Source of the DNA: Brachycybe producta | Lineage: Eukaryota; Arthropoda; Diplopoda; Playtdesmida; Andrognathidae | NCBI GenBank assembly: GCA_036925085.1 | Contig: JAUPFP010000094.1 | Span: 114,501-178,500 of the forward strand | DNA length: 64,000 nucleotides | Direction: 5' to 3' | Shown here: positions 37,801 through 52,102 of the stretch, piece by piece | Position numbering within the stretch: position 1 is the first letter of the stretch | Layout: the number at the start of each line of letters is the position of its first letter | Made by a program: the position numbers and the translations under genes | The notes under the pieces: generated by a model | Told to the model about the DNA's origin: nothing | Databases searched by the model: none | What the model saw: the letters and a program-made list of their open reading frames with translations, nothing else

Positions 37801-40800
37801 AAAAAAACACAACATAAAAACGCAATAAATATTGGTGAAGTCAAACCTTTGATTTGAGCAGCTTAATGACATTTTGTGTGGAAAGAACAAGAACCGATTT
37901 GCTGACATCAACAATCATCCTGACTGTCGGCAAAGTTGTGTGTAGGTTTTGCGGATGTGGAGGCCTAATCGTGACAGGAACCACACCTTTTTTAATTGGA
38001 AACAAGTAACGGATTAAAATATATAAAACCCGTGTGGAATTTTGCTATTTTGTTAGAATGATTTTGAGTTTACAAAAGTACCTATGTAAAGACAGCCATA
38101 AAAGGCGCAGACCAAATCGACGCCAGGCGGATAAATGAGCGCAACGTGATCGCCCGTGTTCAGTTTCCCTTTCTCCAGAAGGAGACAACCGACCCTCTCA
38201 GCTCGTTTGTGAAGCTGAGAGCAAGTTAACGAACTCGTTACCGCACCCTTAGAGTTGAGGAGGGTGAAGACCACATGATCGGAAGTCGTCTGCGAACGCC
38301 AACGAAGAATCTCCGAGATGAACTGGTGCTTTTCGTTCGGGAAACAGAAAAGAACGCCACAGAAAAGCGATTAGTCACATTCAAGAGACGTTACGAATCG
38401 AAGGAACTTACCTTTCTGGCAGTGTCGCTGTCCTCCTCGATGACACCGATGTCTCTTCCCTGTGCCGATGCGAGTCGAACACCCTGTACCATGTTTCCAA
38501 CCATAACAGAAGCCGGACTGATGTCTGCCAAAAAATCGAAACATCACGATCGTAACATTACATAAGAAGAGTGACGGCGACTTCGGCATTGCAAATCGCG
38601 TACATTTACCTGGGTGAACCTCTCTCGGTTTTGGCAGATTCGTGACACACGTGTGAGGACACATGAGAACGTTCGCTGGGTGTAAGTTGCCTTCGAGAAA
38701 TTTCCGTTTCGTTTCGCTAAGATGAATTCCACCTAACGGCGTCTGAAATCAATCAATCAAACGAAAGGTTCAGTTCCAACAGCTGATTATTTTACTTTTC
38801 AGAAGCAACATTAAGAAGGAATAGTGTTTTTAAAAACTAGAAGGGGTAGCTGAATCACTTAAGACACATTTTTCACAATGAACATTCTCTGGAAAAAATA
38901 AACTTTATGGCAATTTCAAATTCCTTATTTTCATAATTTCACTTAAAATTTTACATAAATCACCTGATAATTGTACAAAAAACTTAAAATGTTGAAAGAT
39001 ATCGTGAAAAAAAAAATACAGCAATATCACCAACCATTCTAGTTTCTAAAACACTTTTGAATTTTATTTTTCAGAACTGCTTGAAAATCACGTAAATAAA
39101 TTCAAAGATAAAAAAGCCACCTTAAGGAACTCGACAGCATAAGATACAAACCTTTGGCAAGTGATTGGGAGGCACAAGAGCCAAACAGAAGATACCCACT
39201 TGATGAATACTATCTACAGCCTGCAGGACGCGGCTCATCCATTGGAAGCTCTGAAAATAATCATCAATGTAATTGGGCAAACGCCAAAAGACGAAGAAAG
39301 ACACCACAAACTTCTTCTTCAGTGCAATCGGGCCGCTGTTCTGCTATCACACAGATCCGTTCGTCCCTGAGAACACGAATGGCAAACACGGCAATTCTGA
39401 AACAAAACCAACCCAAATGAAACAACGGCTACAAGAAACAAAACGATTAAACCGTTACCTTCCTCTGTAAATGAACTTCATGGGTTCAACGGCTAAAACA
39501 GTGGCTATGATATCATCCGTGTTGTGCCTCCTGCCGCTTACGAGCATCAGACCATCTCGACTTCCGGACAGAAAAACGAGACCACCCTGAGTTTAAAACA
39601 AGATATTTATAAAGCGGCTTTAAACAACGATGTTGGAACAACATTAAGAGACCGACCGGCCCAAGAAAGCCCAACAGTCCCGTCCTGACGAACGCATGAT
39701 CACCAATCGGCCTACTATCACTATAAAGAGGCTGCACTCGAAACTGATGGTTCGTCAATCCCTGTAGACCCCAGTATTGGTTCCCAGTGTAACCAGAACT
39801 AATACAAATCTCTCCTATCTCGTCCGTCTTGCATAAATAAGGGTAGTTTTCAGTCCTGACCACAACTATCACAGCTACAATAATACAAAAACAACATCGT
39901 CGTTGTCACAAGCCATGATAAAATGGCGTTTCTTCTTCGCAGATAAGAAAACAAAAGACGAGAGACATACACCCAGGTAGGACATGACCACAGTCCTGTA
40001 GTGTCAAAGAAGTAAGGCTGTTTTCTTGATCCACTCTGACTACACCGTAGCTGAGACCCCCCATGGAAAGGACGCCCCTTCCAGTTGCATTCGCACCGGA
40101 ACGACCCGGCCTAAACGACACATGACGAACGAATCGCTTTATAAATCATTTATGAACAGTTCATAATTCTAATTCTAGTTATTTCCTGCACTTTCAGAAA
40201 AGCAACACACTAAAGAGAAATTGAAAGTTTGTTAGAAACAAGAATGGGTAGCTTTAAATCACTTAATAGTACTTTCATTTTTGGTATTTTTCGAAGTAAA
40301 CTTTTTATAGAACAAAGATTTAAAAACTATCACCTGCTTAACGTTGGGTCATTTTCAAACTAACATAAAAAGCTGATTTTTTAAAAGATATCAAACATGA
40401 AAATACTCTCATGTGATTGAGCTAACCTTATAGTTTCCCTTAATTTCGCTCCTGAAAGACAGAATCAACCAGAGTTTGAGAGGCAAGTTTACACTTTAAA
40501 ACCAACTCAAACGAATATAAAAACAAACACAACAAACGAGAAAAAAGAAACGGACCTTCGTAATGAGATTGTTAGGGATTCGGCAGAACTAGCACAAGGG
40601 CAAATGGAATCCGGTCTAAGACCCTTACTCTGAAACACACTGAGAAACTGATCGCAAGATGATAAAGACCCTGGAATAAAATGAAACAAAGAGGAGGTTA
40701 TTTTTTCATGTTTTAGTCTCTTGTTCTCATCAGAAGAACAAAAACGACAATTCCAAACGTACAAGGATTGGCTCCGTCTGCAATGAGCAGCAATCGAAGA

Positions 40801-43800
40801 GAATTCAGATTAATATCTTTATGATCCTTTGTCGCCAACAGTCCCCAATGAAGATCTCTCGATTTCACAACAGCAATGGCAGCTACACATCAAGAACCCG
40901 GTACCAACAAGAAACCAACACTATAATAATCTACAAAGTGTTCCAAATTTTAGAATTTTCACCTTTGAATTTGGTAATCATTTGCATCCACGAAGCAGGG
41001 TTCACTTTCATTAGAGAATACGGAATGAATATCACGTGCATTCCATTAAAAATGCTCTGAAAAAACAACATTTTCAACAAAAATCAGAACAAGACACAAA
41101 TTAAGTATTACGAGTTAATTATTGTACCGTTAGAATGCTGTGCCAAAGACCGACTTCTCTTTTGAAATCGAGAACACACACCATAATCTCTCCTGAAAAT
41201 AATTAATAGAAAATTTTCCCAATCGATTCAAACCGATTTGTTGGTTGAACTATGTACCTTCCGTGTAGTTGCAAGCTGTGGTTAACGTCCGACAGTGGCA
41301 CAACATGGCTGCTCTAGTGATTGTCACACCCATCATCGAACCGTCTTTGTCCGACGTGTACTATTCGTTAAGGAGAATCAATAATGCACGTATTATACCA
41401 CGACACAAGTTACAATAAAAGCCGTGTTCGGAAACATAAGTAAAATAGTCATTTGAAACGAATAACAAACAAACCTTGCGCCCTTAAACTACGCCTAGGC
41501 GTTTCAAGACAGCTATTATCCGATATACAAGCTTGCTTTTCTCAAATGCTAAGGAATGCTCGAGATGTATCTTGCTATTCTCTTTACGACGAGAACCTTG
41601 AATCTCTTTTACACAAAAAGAGCCACAGGTCTTAGTTGACCTACAGCAATGTAATAATGTTGAAAAATTCCGATTTTTAGCTAATAGTCTGCAGCTTAAG
41701 CAGTGCTCAGAAAAACGCAATAGCCTCCTCCTCCCCATAATATCTTTAATCTGTGCTCAAACTGGGCGTTATTAATGTTGCAGAGCGTTTGTTAACAATT
41801 AATTAAAATGAGACAATAAGGGACCCACTAAAATTGCTTACTCCAATCGTAAAGAAACAGTCTCAAAAGTTACCGAACACAGCCATTACGAAACAAAATG
41901 ACTAACAATCATAAAAATTAAAAAAACAAAAGAAATAATAATAAAATCCCTATCAAAGTACCTGGTTAATTCCAGGTACAGGTTTCTGAATACTCTAGAG
42001 ATTGACACCAACCAACAAAAGAAAACGGAAATAAATAAAACAAAACAAAATCATGCAAAGTTGCAAAACCAAACAAATAATTCACAAGAAGTCAATGAAA
42101 AAAAAAACAATATTGGAACGAGAAAACGGTATTTTACCTCGATGTAGGCCGGGGTGTCGTCGGTGAGTCGCGGAGGTGGAACCCAATCCTTAGCAGGTTT
42201 CCCCAAATGTTCCGTAACAAACCAAACCAATTTCGGCCATCCTTTGAACGTGATCACATCTCCAGTGGCAGACTTTGGTAACCCTTTGAAACAGGCCTCC
42301 GACGTCAGCGCGACCGTGACGCCACAGCTGCCCAATAAAAATCCTATCTGTTGCGAACCAGCGTCCTGTAAATCGATACACCGTTATTATCTCCAACACA
42401 CCACCACCTCCGACCCTAGAAATCACAAAATGGATTTGATCCGACAAACCCTTCTCGTAAGCGGCACTTCGATCGGCACTGGTACGACACCAGCCGTCAA
42501 ACAGCCATAAAATGCACCCAAGAACGCAATTGGATCATTGTTTGGATACACTAACGCCACCTTACATCGAAAATGAAAACAAAACCACAAAGATTAATGA
42601 TACAAAAAAATTGAATTTAAAACTTGTTAAGTGTCGAGAAGTCTACCCTGTCTCCAGGTTTTAAAGGACCATCGCCCTTTTGTACCAACTTGTTCAAAAG
42701 GGCATAAGCTATTTTCTGACTTCTACTTAAAAGTTTTCCTGAAAAATAAAGAAGCCTCGTTTAGCCGTTCGTAAACAATCCGAGCATTTTTCCATCATTA
42801 TAATCAGACCGTAAGTAAGCGTGTTTGTTAGTTTTCCGTTTGCATCCAAAATGGTCGCTGCAGAAGCCTTGTAGGTGGCCGAACCGTATCTCTGAATGGC
42901 TGCCTCCAAATTACGAGGAAGTCCGGAAGGTATCTTCGAAAAACCAAAAACAAGGTAGATCGAAACAAGCACCGCGAGAACAAAACAAATTAAAAGGTGA
43001 GAAACTTAAAACTAACCAATAGCTGCTCTCCGACGGCAGGCGTCATTATATTTCCTTCCGGCTTCGGAGCATTTGGATCCATCTGATTGGCTGCAACTGA
43101 TAAACACGATTGTCTGCCTAAAAAATCCAGGACCCCTCAACAATAAGCGTCTTAGCTACACGGGACAATCAACACACTGAAATCTAGTTACGAGGCAAAT
43201 CACACATCCACAAAAACAGAAGCCAAACCAGAGGTTTTTTTTATAACATCGAATCACCGTAGTAATAATAATAATAATAATAATGATAACGATAAAAAAG
43301 TGGTTCCCGTTCGTGGCTCAACTAGATTTCAATGTGTTTCAACTATGAAGTGTCAACGATAGCACAAACAAGAGAGTGAGTTATAGAGAGAGAGAGAGAG
43401 AGACGAAGAAGAAGAAGATTCCAGCCAACAAGAAAAGCAAACAACAAATAAAAGGGCAGTCAACGGGAAAATACAGAAGAAATACGACGACTTACTTTCC
43501 AGTTCAGCATCATCATCCACATAAAATTCTGGAAGAGGTTTTCTTTTCGGTCTCTTTTATTAAACAGAGGAAAGAAAAAACAAAGTTCGTACACCAAACA
43601 ATCCAATCGTAATTAAGACAAATGATCTTGTTGTCGTTACTTTGAGAGTGTTGAGCAACTGTTGAATCTTTGCAGACACCTTCCATTTACCGGTTCCTTT
43701 TACAAAAAAAAATGTAAATCTGGTTTTAAAATGTAAACTTCGTTCGTCAAACACTCGTCATTTTATGACTTTCAGAAGGGAAAAAAAAATCAAGAGAAAC

Positions 43801-46800
43801 TTTAAAGCGTTTTAGAAACTAGAAGGGTAGCTCAAACACTTACAGTAATGGTATTTCCATGTTTCATATCTTTCAAAATAAGCTTTTTATGTCAAGTTTC
43901 AAAAATCAGCCCACTTTAAACAAACGCTACTTTTTAATTTTTGGTCTTTATAAAACGTTTATTTTAATTAAGATTAGTTTTATATCAACATGAGAGATAT
44001 TCGGAGACTAGCAAAAGAAACATCGAGAGAAAGAAAGACACGCGTGTCAACTAGTAATGGAGTCTTTTTTGCTTAGGAAATTCGTGGACTGGCGGCTTTG
44101 ATAATAACACCTTCCGCATTCTCGTAAAGACAGTTACCTGTATTGTCCTCTATACTGGTTGCGGAATGATGTTGCGTCATCCTAACAGAACCGACGTGAG
44201 CCGGGTTGTATCTATTGACTCTGTCGGCCGGCGTCTGGCGAAGAGTCGTCGTATTGCTCGTTACGTCCGGCGGTTGTTGACCAGAAGCTAGTGTTAAAAT
44301 AAAGAAACAACCGTTGAAAACCTTCAAGAGAGAAAGAGATGATTCTCGACTACGAACAATAACGAAGATTCTGCATGACGTCGGCCAGATTCGTGATGGC
44401 CTCTCTCGTGATGGGATGATCTCCTCCGTTGTAATGTCGGTGCCTTTGCGGTGGGGTGTCTCTCGTCGAACTCGTACTCGAGGAATCGGAAGGAACGTTG
44501 CTGTAAATGTGCCTCGACCGACTCCTCTCGTGTTCCGGTGTACTGTGAGATCCCTCGTTCAAAAGGCTGTCCTCGTCCGAACTCGAGTCTGCCAAATAGA
44601 GATCTTCATACATTCAGCCGTGCTTCAATCACGTCCTCGACAACATCAACAACAACAGAAAATATCAATAACGACACGTTCGACCACGTCGCAACGAACT
44701 CACCGGATTCTCCGTGCCGTTCTCTCTGAGGTGAAGTTGCCATAACAGACGTCCTTTTGGAAGGCATCGGTACCGAGGGCTTACCTCTGTCTCTCATGGC
44801 AGCCAACGCCTGTTGGACGGCCTCCTGACGAACCTCTACAAACGAGAAACACACAGAATTGAAGTTTTAAAAAACATCGTGCAGTTTTTACGATTAAGTG
44901 CAGATTGTGCCCACAGTGAAACAAATACTCTACTATCTTTTGGCATGTTTTGATTTTTCATTACGAAAGCAACGACATTTCGCACTTTTCAAACAGATTA
45001 ATAAAAAGAGATCGGTTCTTGTTCCAAGTGAGGTCTCAGTGACAAGTGTAATTGTCATTCTGTCACCCTTTCTCTCATTCTGTCTTTCATTCTCTCATTC
45101 CCCTCTATCTCTCTCTCTATGGTGTAGTGTGTATGTGTGTAACTGATTCGTGTTGCATAATGAAATCGGTCGCTAAAAGACATTTTCCTTACAATTTCGT
45201 CGTCTTTTAATTAAAGCGAGAAAGATAGAATGAAAGGGCCATTGTTTTTTGCTTCTAAAACTGGAATAAATCGCAGCACGAAACAGTAAAAAAAAACAAC
45301 AACGAAAGTTACAATGAAAAGTGGACATCCTTGAGAAACCAAGCGGACGGGGAAAAAACAAACTTTAATTAATTGAAAAAAATACCAAGAGAGAGAGAAA
45401 GAGAGAGAGAGATTTTCATTTCAGTCGTTAAGATCTCCTGAAAAAGAAACTTAATTTCCAATGAAACTCCTGACTTGACTGACGATGAAAACACAACAAC
45501 AATAATAATAACAATAAACGAAGAAAAGAGAGAAAGAAAAAAAAAATCGTACAATTTTTTCCATAAAACACAAACAAAACCATGAAAAATGTACAAAATA
45601 CATGTAATTGGATTGTGGTCTTTAAAGAGGAAAAGAGAGAAAAATGTGTGACAAATGAGAAGGTTCCAAAAAACAAAACAAAAAAGAACCGCAAAATTGA
45701 GATTAACCTAAAACCTTTGAAGATGAACCCAACTTATTACGAGGAGAAAAACGCATTCAATTTCAAAAAGGACCCCTTTTTCAACTTCATTATAAGAAAA
45801 GACCAAATTGAAAAACAAGTAAATCTGAACTTTCGAAAACAGCAAAACAATTTTTAAAGGAATTAAAACAACAGGGTTCATTTTTCAATATTGGAATTCG
45901 GTATTCCAAGTGGGAATTAATTTTCATTTTTCAATTTTTAATTTAAATCAAGAGTTAAGTTTAAAATAAACATAAAAATCAAATAAGTGAAATTCCATTT
46001 TTAAAATTTCTTTTTTATTCAAAAGATGAAATTAATTTCATTATAATAAAAATTAAAATGACAGGCGAATTAAGAAACAGCCTGAATTTTGTCATCAAAT
46101 GGATTTTTTTTTCAGTTGATAAAAACAGCAATTCGATGACTTTTTAAATAAAATTTTAAAAATCTGATTAATCACATTAATTCGATTACACAAGTAAGCT
46201 CGATTATCCGGACTAAACCCGATCCGGCAGTTAAAAGGCATAAACACTGATAAATTAAAAAAAAACACACACATTAAGATAACACTAGTCGGATTAGCCG
46301 GATAAGTCAGATCCGGATAACCGAGATCCTACAGTATTTCGATATTTATCTCTACGGACACCCTGGATTCAGAGGGAGAGAGTTCAAGTTGAAGTAAAGA
46401 ACTTCAAATGCCAACTTTTGTTTCGTTTTGAATTAATACAAGTCATCGAATAAACTGAGAGGGTCGGGCCCCCCCAACCTCGGTGCAGTTCAGATTGTAA
46501 AATTAAAAAAAAAAATTAAATTATTACATAAGAATTGCTCGTCAAATAATATCATCATCATTCACCTACGTAATACACCTTGATATTCTTATCATTAGTA
46601 ATTTGCTAAGACCAAAAAAACAATTATCACAATCTTATTCAGAACGTTTTAAAAACAAAAAGAAAGAAAGAAAACCGGAGACAAAAAGTCCCCTGAAAAC
46701 TATTTTCAAGAATTGCGTGTGTTGAAAACGGACTCCCACAACAGCAATCTTAGCATTTTCCTAAAAATATCCATCATTTTTTCTGTCTGTGTGTGACTTG

Positions 46801-49800
46801 AAAATGTCACAAGTGAAGAAGAAGAAGACCCTAAAATGTTCCCCATTGTGAAAAGTTCAAATCCGAAAAGAAGAAACACGACGACCCACCAACCAATAAT
46901 ATTAATATTAAGGTCCTACTTTACTGTGTGGAAAGAAACCACACAAAATTTAAGAATTTTGTTTTCATTTTATCATCTTTACGTCACGGCCACTTTCACT
47001 AGTCACTTTGCGAATCAAACAAGTCATTGAAATAATAATTTACTTCAAATCTGACGCTTTTGCACATTGCCAAGTGAATTTACAAAATGACGAAATGCCC
47101 ACTTTGACGGATAGTTTCCTAACATTTCGTTAAGACAAGAACACTTTAAAGTCGCACACAATACATGTAGATGGATAGATAACAACAGCCCCAAAATGGC
47201 CCATTTTCGGTTGAATACTAGAATGTGTCAACAAGAACTTATAAGTTAAATAAAAGTGATTAATTAAAGCGTTTCTTTTTAAAATGTTATCTCTTTGTTC
47301 AGAAATGAATGAGTTTGCAGCAACTAACGAACGGCCTTCGATGAAAATGGATTATTATTAGAAATATACGATGATTGCAAATAATAAAAGTGGCCACCCC
47401 CCCCCCTAAAAACCGAATAATAAATGGACAAAACCAGAAAAAAGTGTTAATAATTTAACAACCAACAATGTAAATTATTAAATGGAACAACTTTGTTGAT
47501 TTTTAAGAGAAAAAACAAACAAGTAAATTTCAAGTTTTTTTTTTTTTTTTTAAAAAATATTAGTTTGGCCTCAAAAATGTAGATGTCTAAAATATGGTTG
47601 CCTCATTGTAAGATTAAGCTTGTGACGTCAGACGGAGCTGATGAAAAAACTTAAGTGTCATTTTCTCTTAATTAAGATTGTCGTTATCATCACTTTTCTA
47701 TTAGACTGAATGACGTCACAGGTGAAGCAACTACGACTTGGTCTACAGTTTAATTAACGCATTTATTTTTTTCAAAATAATTTAACAAAAAACATTAAAA
47801 GTTGAAATTAATGTCTCAATGACCTCATAAAAAAGGCACAATTTAAAGTGTCGTCGTCATTTCTCCTACACAACTTCAAATTATTTATCAGTTTTCCAAA
47901 ATGGTAGAAACTGAGAAAAAGGAGGAAGAGGACTAGAAAATGTGGGCGGGGTTAACGTGAAGAATAATTTCCTGAAATCACACAAATTAATTTTTTAAAA
48001 AACCACTCAATTTTGTTTCTCTAATTTCCACAAATTGGAAAAAAAAAAAAAAAAACGTTTTATGCATTTCAGCAACAACTAAATAGAAATTGATAAAGTG
48101 TGTTAGAAACTAGAATGGGTAGTTGAATCACTTAATAGTATATTCCTAAGACAATTAATAATTATGCTCTGGTCAAGTCTAAGTGGTTTATGCTAAACAT
48201 CCCACACTCCTTTTTCTGTAACTTAATCGGTAACTTGCAAAAGTTCTATTTGACCAGAACACATTCTTCAACATTCCTTACGAGGGCAACAGAAACGCTT
48301 GAGCAAATGAGGCGATGGTTTTCTCAAATTGCTGCTTGCAACGACTGAATGTGGCTTGCTAAATTGCCTGCAACACATGGGCAGCAGTGGAAAGCAACCA
48401 CCTTCAGGCAGCAAGTTGAAACAACAGAACTAATTATTGCACATAATTAAAAAAGGTTCCCAAGACAAATGCAACCCACCCCCCCAAGTAAAGTGTTGCG
48501 TAGAAAATGCTGCTTCATAAAAATGGCTACCTGGTAGAATGTGACGTCAGAACGACGTTTCTTACCGACCCCATGGTTACGTTTATATTAAGGTGGCTGA
48601 ATACATATTTATTTTGCTTCTCGCCCCCCCCCCCGGACGGCGCCACTGTAGTGGGGCTAATGCTCCATAAATATGTACACAATTTGTAAAATTTGTACGC
48701 AAAAACGTCAAGCGAATGTTTAATTTTTTAGAAACAACGCTATGATAAAATTCAAAATTGTTTTCAAAACTAGAATAGTTAAAGTTTACGTTAAAAGTAT
48801 TTTCATGGCAATATCTTTAAAAATAAACAATTTGAAAATGACCCGTTTTCCATTAACATTTCATGTAAAAAAAACTTTTAGCATTATGCCTAACTATTCT
48901 AGTTTATAAAAACACTTTGAATTTTATAATACATTTTTTTCTCAAATCTGTAGTTTAGATGGGGGGGGGGCTCTTATAGAACATAAATAGCCACGCAGGC
49001 GCGCCATCCGGTGAAACAAAATCAAAATAAAATCTATTCAACCACCTTAAGCTACTTTTATAGAATGTATATTCAAAAGAGAAAGAGGATAATCGGGACA
49101 TAATCGCAATATCGATAAACCAGGCTTACTGCTGTTAATAAAATGCGCGGCCCAAAAATAAGGAACAAAGGAAGCAGACTGAATTGAGCCCCAGTTGAGT
49201 TGTTGTGGATCGACAAGAAGAAGAGTAAGGAAGGAAACGGTGCATATGAATAAATATAGCTAACCTAATTAACATTCACATATTATATAGGCCTACAGTA
49301 GTATTTAGGGTGGGAAGAGACCTTTTCACACAAAGGGAATAAAAAACCGAATTTAAACACAATGGACGCAATATCATTGTCATCATCACGGTCAAAAACT
49401 AAGCTACTCTATATTTAAATACAACTAACTACTAACCTAACCGTACGTCGTTTAAAATCTACCATTTAAACAACAAAACGAATGTAACAGACACCCCCCC
49501 CCCAAAAAAAAAACCCTCAAAAATTCACCTCCATCATCATTATATATATAAATATTAGGAACTATCCATTTGATTAACATCTCGCCAAGATATAAGTTAA
49601 AACAGATGTGTTCACAAAACGATTAAAATCCACGAGGAAAAAAGATCGGAAATTAATTTCCAAATATCCATTACTAAGTTAAGTGGAATCGAACTCAGTC
49701 TTTTTTTTTCAAATTAAAACGGATTTCCACGCAAATAAGAAAAACAAACAAAAAAGATTGAAAATGCAAACGAAAATGACGTCAAATTAGGTAGAAATCA

Positions 49801-52044
49801 AATAGGGAATTACGACAATAATTGCCGTTGTAAATAATTTTCGTGTTGTTATATATGTTACAGGCAATATGTGAAATGCAGACATTGTATGTAATGCCCA
49901 ATTGACGTTTTTTGTTATTTTGTGACTTGCTCACTACAGCTACCAAACAAATATATAACCTTTTTTACTTCATCAAAATGGTCACTACAGCTACCAAGGG
50001 TCATTACAGAGCTACCAAAAAATATAGAATCTAGTCCTATTTTTATCAACACGATCACTACAGTTACTCCAGTCGTTTAGTTTAGGTTAGATTCGGATTC
50101 ATTAGGTAAGGTTAGGGAGAAAGGGTTATATTTTTTTTTTGGTAGCTGTAGTGCCCCAAGTAGCTGTTATGAGCCTTGGTAGCCTAGGCATTGCATATAA
50201 TAAATAGGGCATTATACAGAAAGACAATATTTAGGCAAAGTATGGAATGAGATTAATGAACGTTAGGCGACAATAATTGGCGGAAGTATATTTTATACTT
50301 TGCCGGATTTTCTTTTGACATTGCACGAAATGCCTAGGAAATGTGTGAAATATTAAGCGTTTCATACTTTGACGCCCCATTTACAGCTTTCTATAGATTT
50401 CCTAGGCATTATATACAATGCACATTGCCGGTAACATATTTCAAAATAAACTTTTTACTGATATAACTTTGATAAAAAAGCTTATTTTAAATTATATTAA
50501 AAAGTTAAATTATCCTTCAGTGATTGAACTACTACCATTCTAGTTTCTAAAACACATTCAAGTTTCACTCATTTTGCGCTTGAAAGTCAGAATAATCAGG
50601 GGCTTTTGAGAGGCTAAGTTTAATTCCTTCGAAAACCAACCTTCAAGGGGGAGGGAAGTTCGTAAATAGACAAAAAAAACGGTGAACAAAACCGGACCCC
50701 CTAATCCCTTCTACAAGTGGGCCTAAGTCAAAAATGTAACAACCACTTTAACCATTCTCCCAACATGCCTTTGTAAGATTCATTTGAAACGAAGAAGTTA
50801 TCTTTCCAAATTTAGCTAACGAACAAACAGAAAAAAAAAGAACTTACGAAAATGATGCCTCGAATACGAAGAAGAATTTAGCGGAAACATTGTATAATTT
50901 TTAACGAAGAAGAATAAACACAGAAGAAATAATATTCCATATATTAAAAAAGACACAACGACGACATACAACATTCAGTATTATTAGTAGTCTAGTCTAC
51001 TAAGTAGTGAATTGCGTTGTCAAAAGTTGTTCACAGTTCCAGTGCAAAAGAACTTCCCGAAACGCCAACCAACACAAAAACTCACCGAGAAACCACTAAT
51101 ATTATTATTATGATTCATATCCGAGATACACACATGTAGATAGACAGAGAGAGAGAGAGAGAGAACTTTTAGGACGAATTCAATGCAAATTGCAAACAAA
51201 AAAATGTCAAGTCTGAGTTTGTTAAAATTCAACTTAAAACGGAAACAAGGATGACGTTTTTTTTTTTTTTACATAAAGGTCCATATAATATTCCAAAGAA
51301 TGGATTCAGGCAAGAGAGAGCGAGGACAGACACCCTCGTTTTCGTCGTAGTTGTGTATTTATTTACCATGTTTTTATTTAATATTACAAAATAATGTCAA
51401 CTTTTTAAAAGAGTTGTTTTTAGTTTACTAAAATGATAAAAGGGAGGGTGTTTTTTTAAACTATTTTTTTGTATCTTTCTAAAGAGAAATGGATGATAAA
51501 ATTCATTTTAATCTTTTGGTATTTACATGTATTATATACAGTATGTTCCACAACTAAAAGCTCCCCAAACTATTCCCAAAAATGTAAACAGTGAAAATGG
51601 TTTAAAATTTGAATATCTTAGAAATTAGAAAAACACCTCACACATTTAAAACGTCATTTAATTAATTAAAAGAAATTTGCTACGAATTATAAAAGTTATT
51701 CAATTCTGACAACTGAGGTTTATGTTGTAGTTTTTTTCGCTTTTCGAGCGAGTTTCCTTTTTTTTTTTGCAGAACGAGTTCTAATTGGCGAGCGAGATTC
51801 GCTTTTGCGAACGCTTTCAGCGAGTTTTGAATTTTGCGCTAGTTTCGTTTTTCGAAAACGCGAGATCCGCATATCAAACTCGACCAACCTTTCGCGCGTG
51901 TTTCGCCCCAGGAGGTGCTTGATCGCGAAACGACCCACTGACTATAAAAGTAGTATTTCAAGTGGAATAATGATAATGAATTGATTAAAAATCCACCACC
52001 ACATTCGATGATAAAGAGGCCTCTGGTTCTTCATTAAAATGGGA

Positions 52045-52102
<58 letters not shown>

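Larger units (their letters stand above)
34860..38742 (-). other. DIP2: DIP2 exons of the second adenylating-enzyme-like domain and C-terminus
   Basis: Twelve exons. Recognised blocks: LMCPHTCVTNLPKPR, CSQLHKRAERVG, GDHVALIYPPGVDL, VTIRPPHPQNL, YLDFSVSTTGMLAGIK (the P-loop-like motif of adenylating enzymes), CLDPYCGLGFVLWCL, VRTCVVVAEERPR, VSTSFGCRVNVGICLQ, VYVDMRALRNDRV, SGYFTIFGED, RTGYLGFLRRTE, LRGMRYHPIDIE, and a C-terminus ending INSRGEKQRMHLRDGFLADQ...AYNM. The stop TGA is at 34860-34862. Domain integrity looks complete with no broken motif. The second domain sits in shorter introns than the first, apart from 37164-37846, which contains palindromic element sequence. Confidence 0.95.

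Noticed and set aside
51885-51935. Hammerhead-ribozyme-like gcgaaac box
   Set aside because: The required CTGATGA core was not found at the right distance on either strand.
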